NCBI GenBank assembly: GCA_021442845.1
Contig: JABUSD010000254.1
Span: 1-8,193, forward strand
Length of the DNA stretch: 8,193 nt
Source of the DNA: Holdemanella sp.
GTDB taxonomy: Bacteria > Bacillota_I > Bacilli_A > Erysipelotrichales > Erysipelotrichaceae
Direction of reading: 5' to 3'
Below, piece after piece: positions 1 to 5,291 of this stretch; position 1 is the stretch's first letter; the number at the start of each line of letters is the position of its first letter. The notes below the pieces were generated by a model. That model had not been told where the DNA came from, did no database searches, and saw nothing but the letters and a program-made list of their open reading frames with translations. Made by a program: the position numbers and the translations under genes.

Positions 1-29
1 AAAAACTATATCCTTTTTTTAAAACTAAA

Positions 30-58
30 TTGACAACAGTATCACAAAATGCTACTAT
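30..58 (+). promoter_or_regulatory. Sigma-A promoter of the sugar operon
   Basis: A perfect -35 hexamer TTGACA lies at 30-35. After a 17-base spacer comes TACTAT at 53-58, which matches the -10 consensus at four of six positions. The predicted transcription start near 65 puts the first antiterminator RNA element (from 70) at the very 5' end of the transcript, as expected for this type of leader. Confidence 0.8.
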
Positions 59-69
59 CAAAGCGGATA

Positions 70-95
70 GGATTGTTACTCTTTGAGGCATTACC
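70..95 (+). promoter_or_regulatory. RAT 1, ribonucleic antiterminator target (LicT/BglG type)
   Basis: The element has the RAT arrangement: 5' arm GGATTGTTAC (70-79), a short apical hairpin (T80-A86, with C81-G85 closing a TTT loop) and 3' arm GGCATTACC (87-95). The arms closely resemble known LicT/SacT/BglG targets. Its last three bases (93-95) are also the first three of the following terminator stem, so the two structures exclude each other. The product of the next gene is the obvious binding partner. Confidence 0.85.
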
Positions 96-124
96 ACCAA
101 AATGTTTTTTTGAGTGGGTGTTTT
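93..124 (+). terminator. Leader terminator controlled by RAT 1
   Basis: The hairpin has a 5' arm at 93-102 (ACCACCAAAA), a five-base loop at 103-107 and a 3' arm at 108-119. Two single-base bulges (A113 and one G of the run 116-118) are needed for pairing. A T-run follows at 121-124, and a second T-run lies at 131-136. The stem is weaker than the second terminator, but its position overlapping RAT 1 by exactly three bases matches the second copy. Confidence 0.65.
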
Positions 125-143
125 GAAGAGTTTTTTATATCCT

Positions 144-150
144 AGGAAGG
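144..150 (+). promoter_or_regulatory. Ribosome binding site deciding the antiterminator start
   Basis: AGGAAGG at 144-150 sits six bases before ATG 157 but directly abuts the in-frame TTG at 151. The spacing favours ATG 157. The resulting N-terminus MKVIQKINNN also matches the usual start of LicT-family proteins. Confidence 0.8.
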
Positions 151-156
151 TTGCGT

Positions 157-990
157 ATGAAGGTTATCCAGAAAATAAATAATAATGTAGCTTTATGTAT
201 TGATGGAAATGGCAAAGAACTGATTGCCTTTGGAAAAGGAATTGGTTTTCCTAAGACTCCTTACATACTGGATGATTTAACAAAAATCAATCGTACCTTC
301 TATCAGGTAAAGAAAGAACATCTTCAATTGTTTCGCGATATTGATGAAGATGTCATGAATATATGTACGGATATTATGGATTATGCCCGTATTCATATCA
401 ATAAGACCATTGATGATAGTTTATATTTCCTGCTTGTTGATCACTTGAACTTTACCATTGAAAGGGCAAGAAAGAATATCTATATCCCTATGAAATTTAC
501 CAACGATATCCAATTCATCTATGAAGAAGAAGTCAAAGTTGGTAAATGGGCCATTGAACGGATTCAGAAGCAGTTTAAAGTGAAGCTCCATAAGAATGAA
601 GCGATTATTATCGCTCTACACATTGCCGAATGTGAAGAAAATGGAAGTGATTTGAATCATGATTTAGAAGAAAAGCTGATCGATGAAATAGCTAAGATTG
701 TTGAACAGGATATGGATATAAATATTAATAAGGACGGATTTAATTATTCTAGATTTGTTACCCATGTTCAATTCATGTTGAACAGACAGAATCAAAGCGA
801 TTCCATCAGTAGTGAAAACTTACAGATGTATCAGGATATGGTCGAGAAATTCCCAAAGATTTCCATATGTGTAGACCATATTAAGGAATGTATATTTGAT
901 AAATTAAAGAAGGATATCGATGAAGAAGAAAAGTTATATTTAATGTTGCATGTGAATCGACTCTGTAGTCGAGAGGATTGTTACCGATAG
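157..990 (+). CDS. BglG/LicT-family transcriptional antiterminator
   Basis: This 277-residue RNA-binding antiterminator has the usual family length and layout. The N-terminal co-antiterminator RNA-binding domain (about 1-57) opens with the typical MKVIQKINNNVAL. PRD1 (about 62-168) and PRD2 (about 170-277) follow. All four histidines that PTS proteins phosphorylate in this family appear present: H96 (DHLNF) and H155 (LHIAE) in PRD1, H203 (THVQF) and H265 (LHVNR) in PRD2. In the family, phosphorylation by the cognate EIIB inactivates the protein when sugar is absent, and HPr phosphorylation activates it. RATs lie on both sides of the gene, so it should control its own expression and that of the permease downstream. 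The second RAT overlaps its last codons and stop. The sugar specificity cannot be read from the protein, so no gene symbol is given. Confidence 0.95.
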   Translation: MKVIQKINNNVALCIDGNGKELIAFGKGIGFPKTPYILDDLTKINRTFYQVKKEHLQLFRDIDEDVMNICTDIMDYARIHINKTIDDSLYFLLVDHLNFTIERARKNIYIPMKFTNDIQFIYEEEVKVGKWAIERIQKQFKVKLHKNEAIIIALHIAECEENGSDLNHDLEEKLIDEIAKIVEQDMDININKDGFNYSRFVTHVQFMLNRQNQSDSISSENLQMYQDMVEKFPKISICVDHIKECIFDKLKKDIDEEEKLYLMLHVNRLCSREDCYR

Positions 991-999
991 GGCATTACC
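975..999 (+). promoter_or_regulatory. RAT 2, antiterminator target between antiterminator and permease genes
   Basis: The 5' arm GGATTGTTAC (975-984) and 3' arm GGCATTACC (991-999) are identical to those of RAT 1. Only the apical part differs: C985-G990 closing a GATA loop. It overlaps the last codons and TAG stop (988-990) of the antiterminator gene. It also shares three bases (997-999) with the next terminator stem. It should allow sugar-dependent readthrough into the PTS and deacetylase genes. Confidence 0.9.
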
Positions 1000-1046
1000 T
1001 CATAAGCATATCTATTTTTGATATGTTTATGGGGTTTTTATATTTT
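997..1046 (+). terminator. Strong intergenic terminator controlled by RAT 2
   Basis: A 16-pair stem with two or so G-T wobbles joins 997-1012 to 1020-1035 around the loop TATTTTT (1013-1019). A T-rich tail follows (TTTTATATTTT, 1036-1046). Without the antiterminator, transcription should stop here before the permease gene. Confidence 0.9.
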
Positions 1047-1068
1047 AAGCCAATAGAAGGAGGAGAAT

Positions 1069-2463
1069 ATGGCAAAAAATTATGCAGAATTAGCAGCTCA
1101 GATTCTAGAGAATGTGGGTGGCAAAGACAATGTGAGTACAGCTGCACATTGTATGACACGTTTACGTCTAACTTTGAAGGATGCCAGCAAGGCAAATGAA
1201 GACGCAATCAAAAATTTAGATGGTGTAATTGGTGTCGCAAAAGCTGGAGGACAATTCCAGATTATCATTGGACAGACAGTTCCAAATGTGTATGCGGAAG
1301 TATGTAAAATCGGTGGATTTGCATCTTCAGAAAGAATTGATGAAAACTTAGATGAAAAGTTAACGTTCAAGAGTGCAGGTGCTAAGATTCTAGATTACTT
1401 ATCAGGAACAATGGTACAAATGATTCCAATTCTAATTGGAGCAGCGATGTTCAAGACAGTAAATGTATTGTTTGGACCGGATCTATTGGGATTGTATACA
1501 GCAGAAAGTGATATTTATGTATTATTTGATTTCTTATACAATGCAGGATTCTACTTCATGCCAATCTATATTGGATATGCAGCTGCTAAGAAATTAAATG
1601 TATCACCAATGTTAGGAATGTATATGGGTGGTATTTTGATTGCACCTGGTTTAATCACATTAGTAACAGAAGGAAATCCATTTACAGTCTTTGGAATTCC
1701 AATGCGTTTAGTGGATTATTCACAATCTGTATTACCAATCATCTTATGTATGGCATTAATGAAATATGTAGAAAAGTTCATGAAGAAATACATTCCTGAA
1801 GTTATCTCAACAATCTTTGTACCATTCCTTACAATGCTTGTCATGACACCAGTTGCCCTTTGTGTATTAGCTCCATTAGGAAGCATTCTTGGTGATTATG
1901 TTGGAGCTGGACTGAATGGATTAGCTTCTCATGGTGGATTTATCGCAGTTGCGATTATTGCAGCATTATGGGAATTCTTAGTTATGACAGGTATGCACCA
2001 GGTTATCTTGATTACAGGAATTATGAACTTATTAGCAGGTAATCCAGATTCATGTGTCATGATCGGTGGTGGTATGGCAACTTGGGCAGCCTTCGGTATG
2101 GCTTTAGGTGCATTCTTACGTTTAAAAAACAAAAAGGAAAAATCTTTGGCACTTGGATATTTCGTTTCTGGATTTGTTGGTGGAATCACAGAACCAGTTC
2201 TTTATGGAATTGGTATGCGTTATAAACGACCATTTGTATGTCTGGCAATCGGTGGATTTATCGGTGGTCTATATGCAGGTATTACTCATGTAACGGTTTA
2301 CCTACTAGGTGCAACAAACTTCTTATCAATCCTTGGATATGTAGCTGGTGGTACAAGCAATCTAATCAATAGTATTATCGCATCGGCAATTTCTATGTTT
2401 GGTACAGCTGCACTTGTCTACTTCTTCGGATTTGATAAGGATGAACCAGCTATTAAAGGATAA
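1069..2463 (+). CDS. PTS sugar permease, EIIBC of the glucose/beta-glucoside superfamily, no EIIA
   Basis: This 464-residue membrane permease imports a sugar while phosphorylating it. The EIIB domain (about 1-80) carries the phosphorylated cysteine C28 in the context HCMTRLRL. The EIIC domain (about 106-458) is a polytopic membrane region with the superfamily signature GITEP at 372-376 followed by VLYG. The protein ends at FGFDKDEPAIKG with no EIIA domain, so EIIA must come from another protein, as with MurP- or SacP-type permeases. AGAAGGAGG lies just upstream of ATG 1069. The gene follows an antiterminator, RAT and terminator, and its EIIB is the expected negative regulator of that antiterminator. 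The next gene starts five bases after its stop. The sequence looks nearest to the beta-glucoside branch. The adjacent deacetylase suggests an N-acetylated substrate, but this is inference. Confidence 0.92.
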   Translation: MAKNYAELAAQILENVGGKDNVSTAAHCMTRLRLTLKDASKANEDAIKNLDGVIGVAKAGGQFQIIIGQTVPNVYAEVCKIGGFASSERIDENLDEKLTFKSAGAKILDYLSGTMVQMIPILIGAAMFKTVNVLFGPDLLGLYTAESDIYVLFDFLYNAGFYFMPIYIGYAAAKKLNVSPMLGMYMGGILIAPGLITLVTEGNPFTVFGIPMRLVDYSQSVLPIILCMALMKYVEKFMKKYIPEVISTIFVPFLTMLVMTPVALCVLAPLGSILGDYVGAGLNGLASHGGFIAVAIIAALWEFLVMTGMHQVILITGIMNLLAGNPDSCVMIGGGMATWAAFGMALGAFLRLKNKKEKSLALGYFVSGFVGGITEPVLYGIGMRYKRPFVCLAIGGFIGGLYAGITHVTVYLLGATNFLSILGYVAGGTSNLINSIIASAISMFGTAALVYFFGFDKDEPAIKG

Positions 2464-2468
2464 TATCT

Positions 2469-3224
2469 ATGAAATTAATCGCAAATGGAGATGATTTTGG
2501 GATTTCCAAAGGGTGTAACTATGCGATTGTGGATTGTTACAGAAATGGAATTTTAAGTTCGACATCAATGATGCCAAATATGGATTATGTCGAACATGCA
2601 GCAGCTTTAATGAAGGAAAACCCTGGCTTGAGCGTTGGAATCCATTTTAATCTGACAGTAGGAAAACCATTGACAAATTGTCCAAGCCTATGCAAGGAAG
2701 ATGGTACTTTCAATAAAGGTATGTTGAAAGAATCCAGCCATGTAAAGGAAGAAGAAATCTATCAGGAATTACAGGCACAATATGATCGCTTTGTAGAAGT
2801 CACAGGACAGAAACCACACCATTTAAACTCTCACCATGGAATCTGTCTAATCAAAGGGGCTGAAAAGATTCAATTGGAGCTGGCTGAAAAATATGAACTT
2901 CCTATCCGTGAAATGTTTACAATGAAAATGGGTACATTTAAAGGGAAAGTAAAATTTGGATGTACAAAGATGCCGAATGTTCCTTTTGATGGTTCTTATA
3001 ATACACCAGAAACATTGATGAATGCTTTTAGTGAAGAAGAACTGCAAAGTGATGAAATCTTTGAATTTGCCTGTCATCCAGGGTATGTCGATTATGATAT
3101 TCTTCAGATTTCCTCTTTGACAGAAGGAAGAGCATACGATGCCTATCTATTTACTTGTGATGAAGTAAAAAATTGGGTAAAAGCTAATCATATTGAATTA
3201 ACCGATTATCGCTCTCTTAAATAA
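2469..3224 (+). CDS. chbG: ChbG/YdjC-family carbohydrate deacetylase
   Basis: This 251-residue cytoplasmic metal-dependent deacetylase resembles E. coli ChbG, which removes an acetyl group from phosphorylated chitobiose before hydrolysis. The N-terminal ANGDDFG holds the metal/catalytic aspartates D8-D9. H59 in GIHFNLT and H122/H123 in LNSHHG fit the family's metal-binding histidines. H203 in ACHPGY is a further conserved family motif. Length is normal and the first 70 residues align closely with ChbG (DDFG-SKG-NY, RNGI, GKPLT). Its Shine-Dalgarno AAAGGA lies at the 3' end of the EIIBC gene, only five bases separate the genes, and a terminator follows, so it is the last gene of the operon. 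The substrate is probably the phosphosugar made by the upstream permease. The symbol denotes the family; the exact sugar is unknown. Confidence 0.9.
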   Translation: MKLIANGDDFGISKGCNYAIVDCYRNGILSSTSMMPNMDYVEHAAALMKENPGLSVGIHFNLTVGKPLTNCPSLCKEDGTFNKGMLKESSHVKEEEIYQELQAQYDRFVEVTGQKPHHLNSHHGICLIKGAEKIQLELAEKYELPIREMFTMKMGTFKGKVKFGCTKMPNVPFDGSYNTPETLMNAFSEEELQSDEIFEFACHPGYVDYDILQISSLTEGRAYDAYLFTCDEVKNWVKANHIELTDYRSLK

Positions 3225-3228
3225 AATG

Positions 3229-3264
3229 AAAAGATACCTAATTTTTGTTTAGGTATCTTTTTTC
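3229..3264 (+). terminator. Terminator ending the sugar operon
   Basis: A perfect 13-pair stem AAAAGATACCTAA (3229-3241) pairs with TTAGGTATCTTTT (3249-3261) around a seven-base T-rich loop, and the run of Ts is part of the 3' arm. It begins four bases after the deacetylase stop. The stem's own A/T ends could let it work on both strands, but no minus-strand gene is present. Confidence 0.92.
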
Positions 3265-3275
3265 TATGATAGAAT
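3265..3275 (+). promoter_or_regulatory. Possible -10 region for the GH25/barnase operon
   Basis: TATGAT at 3265-3270 matches the -10 consensus at five of six positions and directly follows the sugar-operon terminator. No convincing -35 hexamer is seen; at 17 bases spacing the sequence is TTTTTG, inside the terminator. Start of transcription would fall near 3276-3277, on the first ATG of the next gene. Confidence 0.4.
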
Positions 3276-4088
3276 ATGTACATGGCAAAGAAAAAAAGAA
3301 GACGTAGAAAAGTAAGATGGACAAGATTACTTCTTCCTTGTGTCCTTATTCTTGTAATCCCTTTATTGCTGACAGGCTGTATAAAAGGGATTAGCTATCT
3401 TATACATAAAGATGATGGATTTATTAAAGAGGAATTCGCAACATCTTCAGATGGATATCTGGAAATCATCAAAGAAGGATATGAAAGTGAAGTCGGTGTG
3501 GATGTATCAAGCTTTCAAGGAGATATCAACTGGTATTCTGTAAAGGAAGCAGGCATTGATTTTGCGATTATTCGTGTTGGCTTTCGAGATGGAAATACCG
3601 GAGTCCTTTATGAAGATCCCCTTGCGTATAAAAACCTTGAAAACGCAAAGAATGCCGGTTTAAAAGTAGGAATGTATTTTTATTCCAGTGCAATCAATGA
3701 AGAGGAACTCAAAGAAGAAGTGGATTTCGTGCTTCAGATGGCCAATGAATATAAAGTGGATTACCCGATCGCCTATGATATGGAACCGATGTTAGATGGC
3801 AGTGGACGTATCAATGATTTAACAAGGGAACAGAAGACAAAGATGGCTATACGATTCTGTGATTTTATCGAGGATGCAGGCTATACACCAATGGTCTATG
3901 GAAATCAGGACTGGCTTGAAAATCAGATTCTCTTTAATGATGTCAAAAAATATGGAATCTGGTATGCAGGCTATGTTGAACAGCCAACGCTTGATTTTAA
4001 ATTTGCCATGTGGCAATATTCAGGTACAGGTAAAGTAAATGGAATTGCCGGTAATGTAGATATGAATATTCTAATTAGAAAGAAGTAG
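3276..4088 (+). CDS. GH25 lysozyme-like lipoprotein
   Basis: This 270-residue surface protein has a predicted muramidase domain (glycosyl hydrolase family 25, cutting the MurNAc-GlcNAc bond of peptidoglycan). The N-terminus is highly basic (residues 5-17). A hydrophobic stretch follows and then the lipobox LLTGC with the predicted lipid-bearing C35. A non-cleaved membrane anchor is the alternative. The GH25 domain spans about 73-268: GVDVSSFQGDINW (D76), FAIIRVGF, GMYFYSS, the catalytic-type motif YDME (D168 and E170), MVYGN, WYAGY, MWQYS and a terminal NVDMN (D262). Length suits one catalytic domain with no cell-wall-binding repeats. The start is ATG 3276 or ATG 3282. Neither has a visible Shine-Dalgarno, and the basic signal region leaves no later start. 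It heads a four-gene unit that continues after three bases. Whether it remodels the cell's own wall or attacks others cannot be seen. Confidence 0.9.
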   Translation: MYMAKKKRRRRKVRWTRLLLPCVLILVIPLLLTGCIKGISYLIHKDDGFIKEEFATSSDGYLEIIKEGYESEVGVDVSSFQGDINWYSVKEAGIDFAIIRVGFRDGNTGVLYEDPLAYKNLENAKNAGLKVGMYFYSSAINEEELKEEVDFVLQMANEYKVDYPIAYDMEPMLDGSGRINDLTREQKTKMAIRFCDFIEDAGYTPMVYGNQDWLENQILFNDVKKYGIWYAGYVEQPTLDFKFAMWQYSGTGKVNGIAGNVDMNILIRKK

Positions 4089-4091
4089 GCT

Positions 4092-4544
4092 ATGAATTTA
4101 TTAATTGTGATTGTAGGAGGCTTTCTTGGCTTTTTGATTTCGATGATTGTTTTAGTAAAAAGGGAAGAGAATAGAGAAAAAAGAGTATTAAAAAAGGGAG
4201 TATCCATCAAGGGAAAACTTGAATCTGTTTCAATGAAAGGGAAAAGTGCTTCCAAGAATTCGATGCGTATATCGTATTACGCAACGTATTCATATATAGT
4301 AAATCGTAAATCCTATAAGGTTAAGACAATCTTTGAAATGGATATGGGAGATGTTACAAGTCAGATTCCTGAAACTATATCGATTTCCTATAATAAGGAT
4401 AAACCTCAGGAAAGCTATGTTGTCTATGAATCGAATGATGCGATTCGTCAACAATCCCCATCCAAAGGAATTCCCCTTGCGATTGGAATTGGTATCTTTG
4501 TGGGATTGATTTTATATCATTTCTTGATTCAGAGGATTATTTAA
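4092..4544 (+). CDS. Small two-helix membrane protein, DUF3592-like
   Basis: The 150-residue protein has a hydrophobic helix at each end (about 2-22 and 126-147). Between them is a basic stretch and then a predicted beta-rich domain (about 35-112) with YSYIVNRKSYKVK and SISYNKDKPQESYV. That pattern (modified-sequence strand, 'V-N-G-K-x-Y' turn, then 'xxVxYNPxxPxxS') resembles DUF3592 proteins, whose function is unknown. The start is ATG 4092, three bases after the GH25 stop, with only a partial ribosome site (AGAAGTAGG) overlapping that stop. The barnase gene begins directly after its stop codon. The family call comes from recognition of the pattern and is moderate; membrane topology is better supported. 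Confidence 0.7.
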   Translation: MNLLIVIVGGFLGFLISMIVLVKREENREKRVLKKGVSIKGKLESVSMKGKSASKNSMRISYYATYSYIVNRKSYKVKTIFEMDMGDVTSQIPETISISYNKDKPQESYVVYESNDAIRQQSPSKGIPLAIGIGIFVGLILYHFLIQRII

Positions 4545-4973
4545 ATGAAACGAAGACTATTATCATTGTTCTCCATCCTTCTATTTGTGACATGCATCCT
4601 TACCGGATGTGTACAGCCAGCCACTACACAGATAGAGGAAGATGGAATCTATACATCAAAAGAAGAAGTGGCTGCCTATATCCATGAATATGATCATCTG
4701 CCATCCAATTATATTACCAAAAAGGAAGCAAAGAGCTTAGGCTGGGTAGCTAGTGAAGGAAATCTTGATGAAGTAGCACCGGGCATGTCTATTGGTGGTG
4801 ATACCTTTAGTAATAAGGAAGGAAATCTTCCTTATGGAAAATATAAGGAATGTGACATTGATTTTGATGGAACTTATCGAAATGGAAAACGCATTGTCTA
4901 TTCAAATGATGGCTGGATCTATTATACAGAAGATCATTATGCCTCTTTTGAGTGTTTGTATGAGGGGGATTGA
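4545..4973 (+). CDS. Barnase-family ribonuclease, predicted lipoprotein
   Basis: The 142-residue precursor has a signal peptide (MKRRLL, hydrophobic core, lipobox ILTGC) with predicted lipidated C22, a short linker, and a barnase (ribonuclease N1/T1-type) domain at about 34-140. It aligns with Bacillus amyloliquefaciens barnase almost without gaps: LPSNYITKKEAKSLGWVAS, GNLDEVAPGMSIGGD, FSNKEG, YRNGKRIVYS and DHY. By that alignment the barnase active-site residues K27, E73, R83, R87 and H102 correspond to K59, E102, R112, R116 and H131, all conserved. In the guanine-binding loop, barnase R59 is replaced by K91. Barnase cuts RNA after purines, preferring G. Ordinary barnase is secreted in soluble form; here the lipobox implies anchoring to the outer face of the membrane. 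ATG 4545 follows the preceding stop directly with AGAGGA at 4531-4536. The inhibitor barstar follows. Confidence 0.95.
   Translation: MKRRLLSLFSILLFVTCILTGCVQPATTQIEEDGIYTSKEEVAAYIHEYDHLPSNYITKKEAKSLGWVASEGNLDEVAPGMSIGGDTFSNKEGNLPYGKYKECDIDFDGTYRNGKRIVYSNDGWIYYTEDHYASFECLYEGD
4962..4969 (+). promoter_or_regulatory. Ribosome binding site deciding the barstar start
   Basis: GAGGGGGA at 4962-4969 lies inside the 3' end of the barnase gene, six bases before ATG 4976. An in-frame TTG at 4970 is too close to it to be used. The strong site fits the need for ample inhibitor. Confidence 0.75.
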
Positions 4974-4975
4974 GT

Positions 4976-5230
4976 ATGGATTATTATATTGATGCCAGTC
5001 TACTTGTAGATAAGGATTCCAGTCATGCATATCTAAAAAAAGTATTTGATTTCCCAGAATATTATGGAAACAACTTGGATGCCTTATATGACTGCCTATC
5101 CGAATTGAAGGATTGTACAATCTGGTTTGAAAATACCGAAAATGCAGGGGATTACTTTGAAGACATTTATAGTCTATTTGTCGATGTACAGAATGAATAT
5201 AAAACGATATTAATTCAGGAAGCTCATTAG
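4976..5230 (+). CDS. Barstar-family ribonuclease inhibitor
   Basis: This 84-residue cytoplasmic protein binds and blocks barnase, protecting the cell from any enzyme not exported. The core FPEYYGNNLDALYDCL (26-41) matches the barstar helix LPEYYGENLDALWDCL in position as well as sequence. Y29 and the barnase-binding D35 and D39 carry the same numbers as in the Bacillus protein; W38 is Y38. The C-terminal NEYKTILIQ corresponds to the last barstar helix-strand region, with E74 a plausible match for barstar E76. The protein is slightly shorter than classical barstar (about 90 residues). There is no signal peptide. It begins two bases after the barnase stop and ends in the terminator hairpin, so toxin and inhibitor share a transcript. 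Confidence 0.95.
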   Translation: MDYYIDASLLVDKDSSHAYLKKVFDFPEYYGNNLDALYDCLSELKDCTIWFENTENAGDYFEDIYSLFVDVQNEYKTILIQEAH

Positions 5231-5251
5231 GGCTTCTTTCTTTTATTTTTT
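5217..5251 (+). terminator. Terminator ending the barnase-barstar unit
   Basis: The stem GAAGCT (5219-5224) pairs with GGCTTC (5231-5236), extended by a G-T and an A-T pair. The six-base loop CATTAG contains the barstar stop codon (5228-5230). A long T-rich tail (5237-5251) follows. Termination therefore overlaps the end of the coding region. Confidence 0.85.
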
Positions 5252-5276
5252 ATAAATTCGTGTAAAATGGAATCAT
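5249..5276 (+). promoter_or_regulatory. Probable promoter of feoAB
   Basis: A promoter is expected between the terminator and feoAB. Two readings compete: TAAAAT at 5263-5268 with no clear -35, or TTTATA (5249-5254), a 16-base spacer and AATCAT (5271-5276) preceded by an extended TGG. Neither is strong, so only the region is given. Confidence 0.35.
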
Positions 5277-5291
5277 CAAAGTGAGGATAAA

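Noticed and set aside
1..29. Possible tail of an upstream terminator
   Set aside because: A T-run is present at 14-20 but the stem, if any, would lie before the window.
58..71. Possible CcpA (cre) site around the transcription start
   Set aside because: TCAAAGCGGATAGG keeps the central CG but matches only about half of the fixed cre positions and lacks the 3' half.
151..156. In-frame TTG start two codons upstream of the antiterminator ATG
   Set aside because: It abuts the Shine-Dalgarno with no spacing, and the family N-terminus begins at the ATG at 157.
978..1199. Small plus-strand frame across RAT 2 and the EIIBC start
   Set aside because: It runs through the RAT and terminator hairpin and overlaps the well-supported EIIB coding frame; it has no recognisable domain.
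4970..4975. In-frame TTG start for barstar overlapping the barnase stop
   Set aside because: It is one base from the GAGGGGGA ribosome site; ATG 4976 has proper spacing and gives residue numbers equal to Bacillus barstar.
4792..4992. Alternative plus-strand frame within the barnase gene
   Set aside because: The overlapping frame encodes catalytic barnase residues; the alternative has no recognisable features.
5261..5275. Fur-box-like sequence upstream of feoAB
   Set aside because: It matches about 8 of 14 positions of the 7-1-7 consensus, too few in such AT-rich sequence, though Fur control of feoAB would be biologically sensible.
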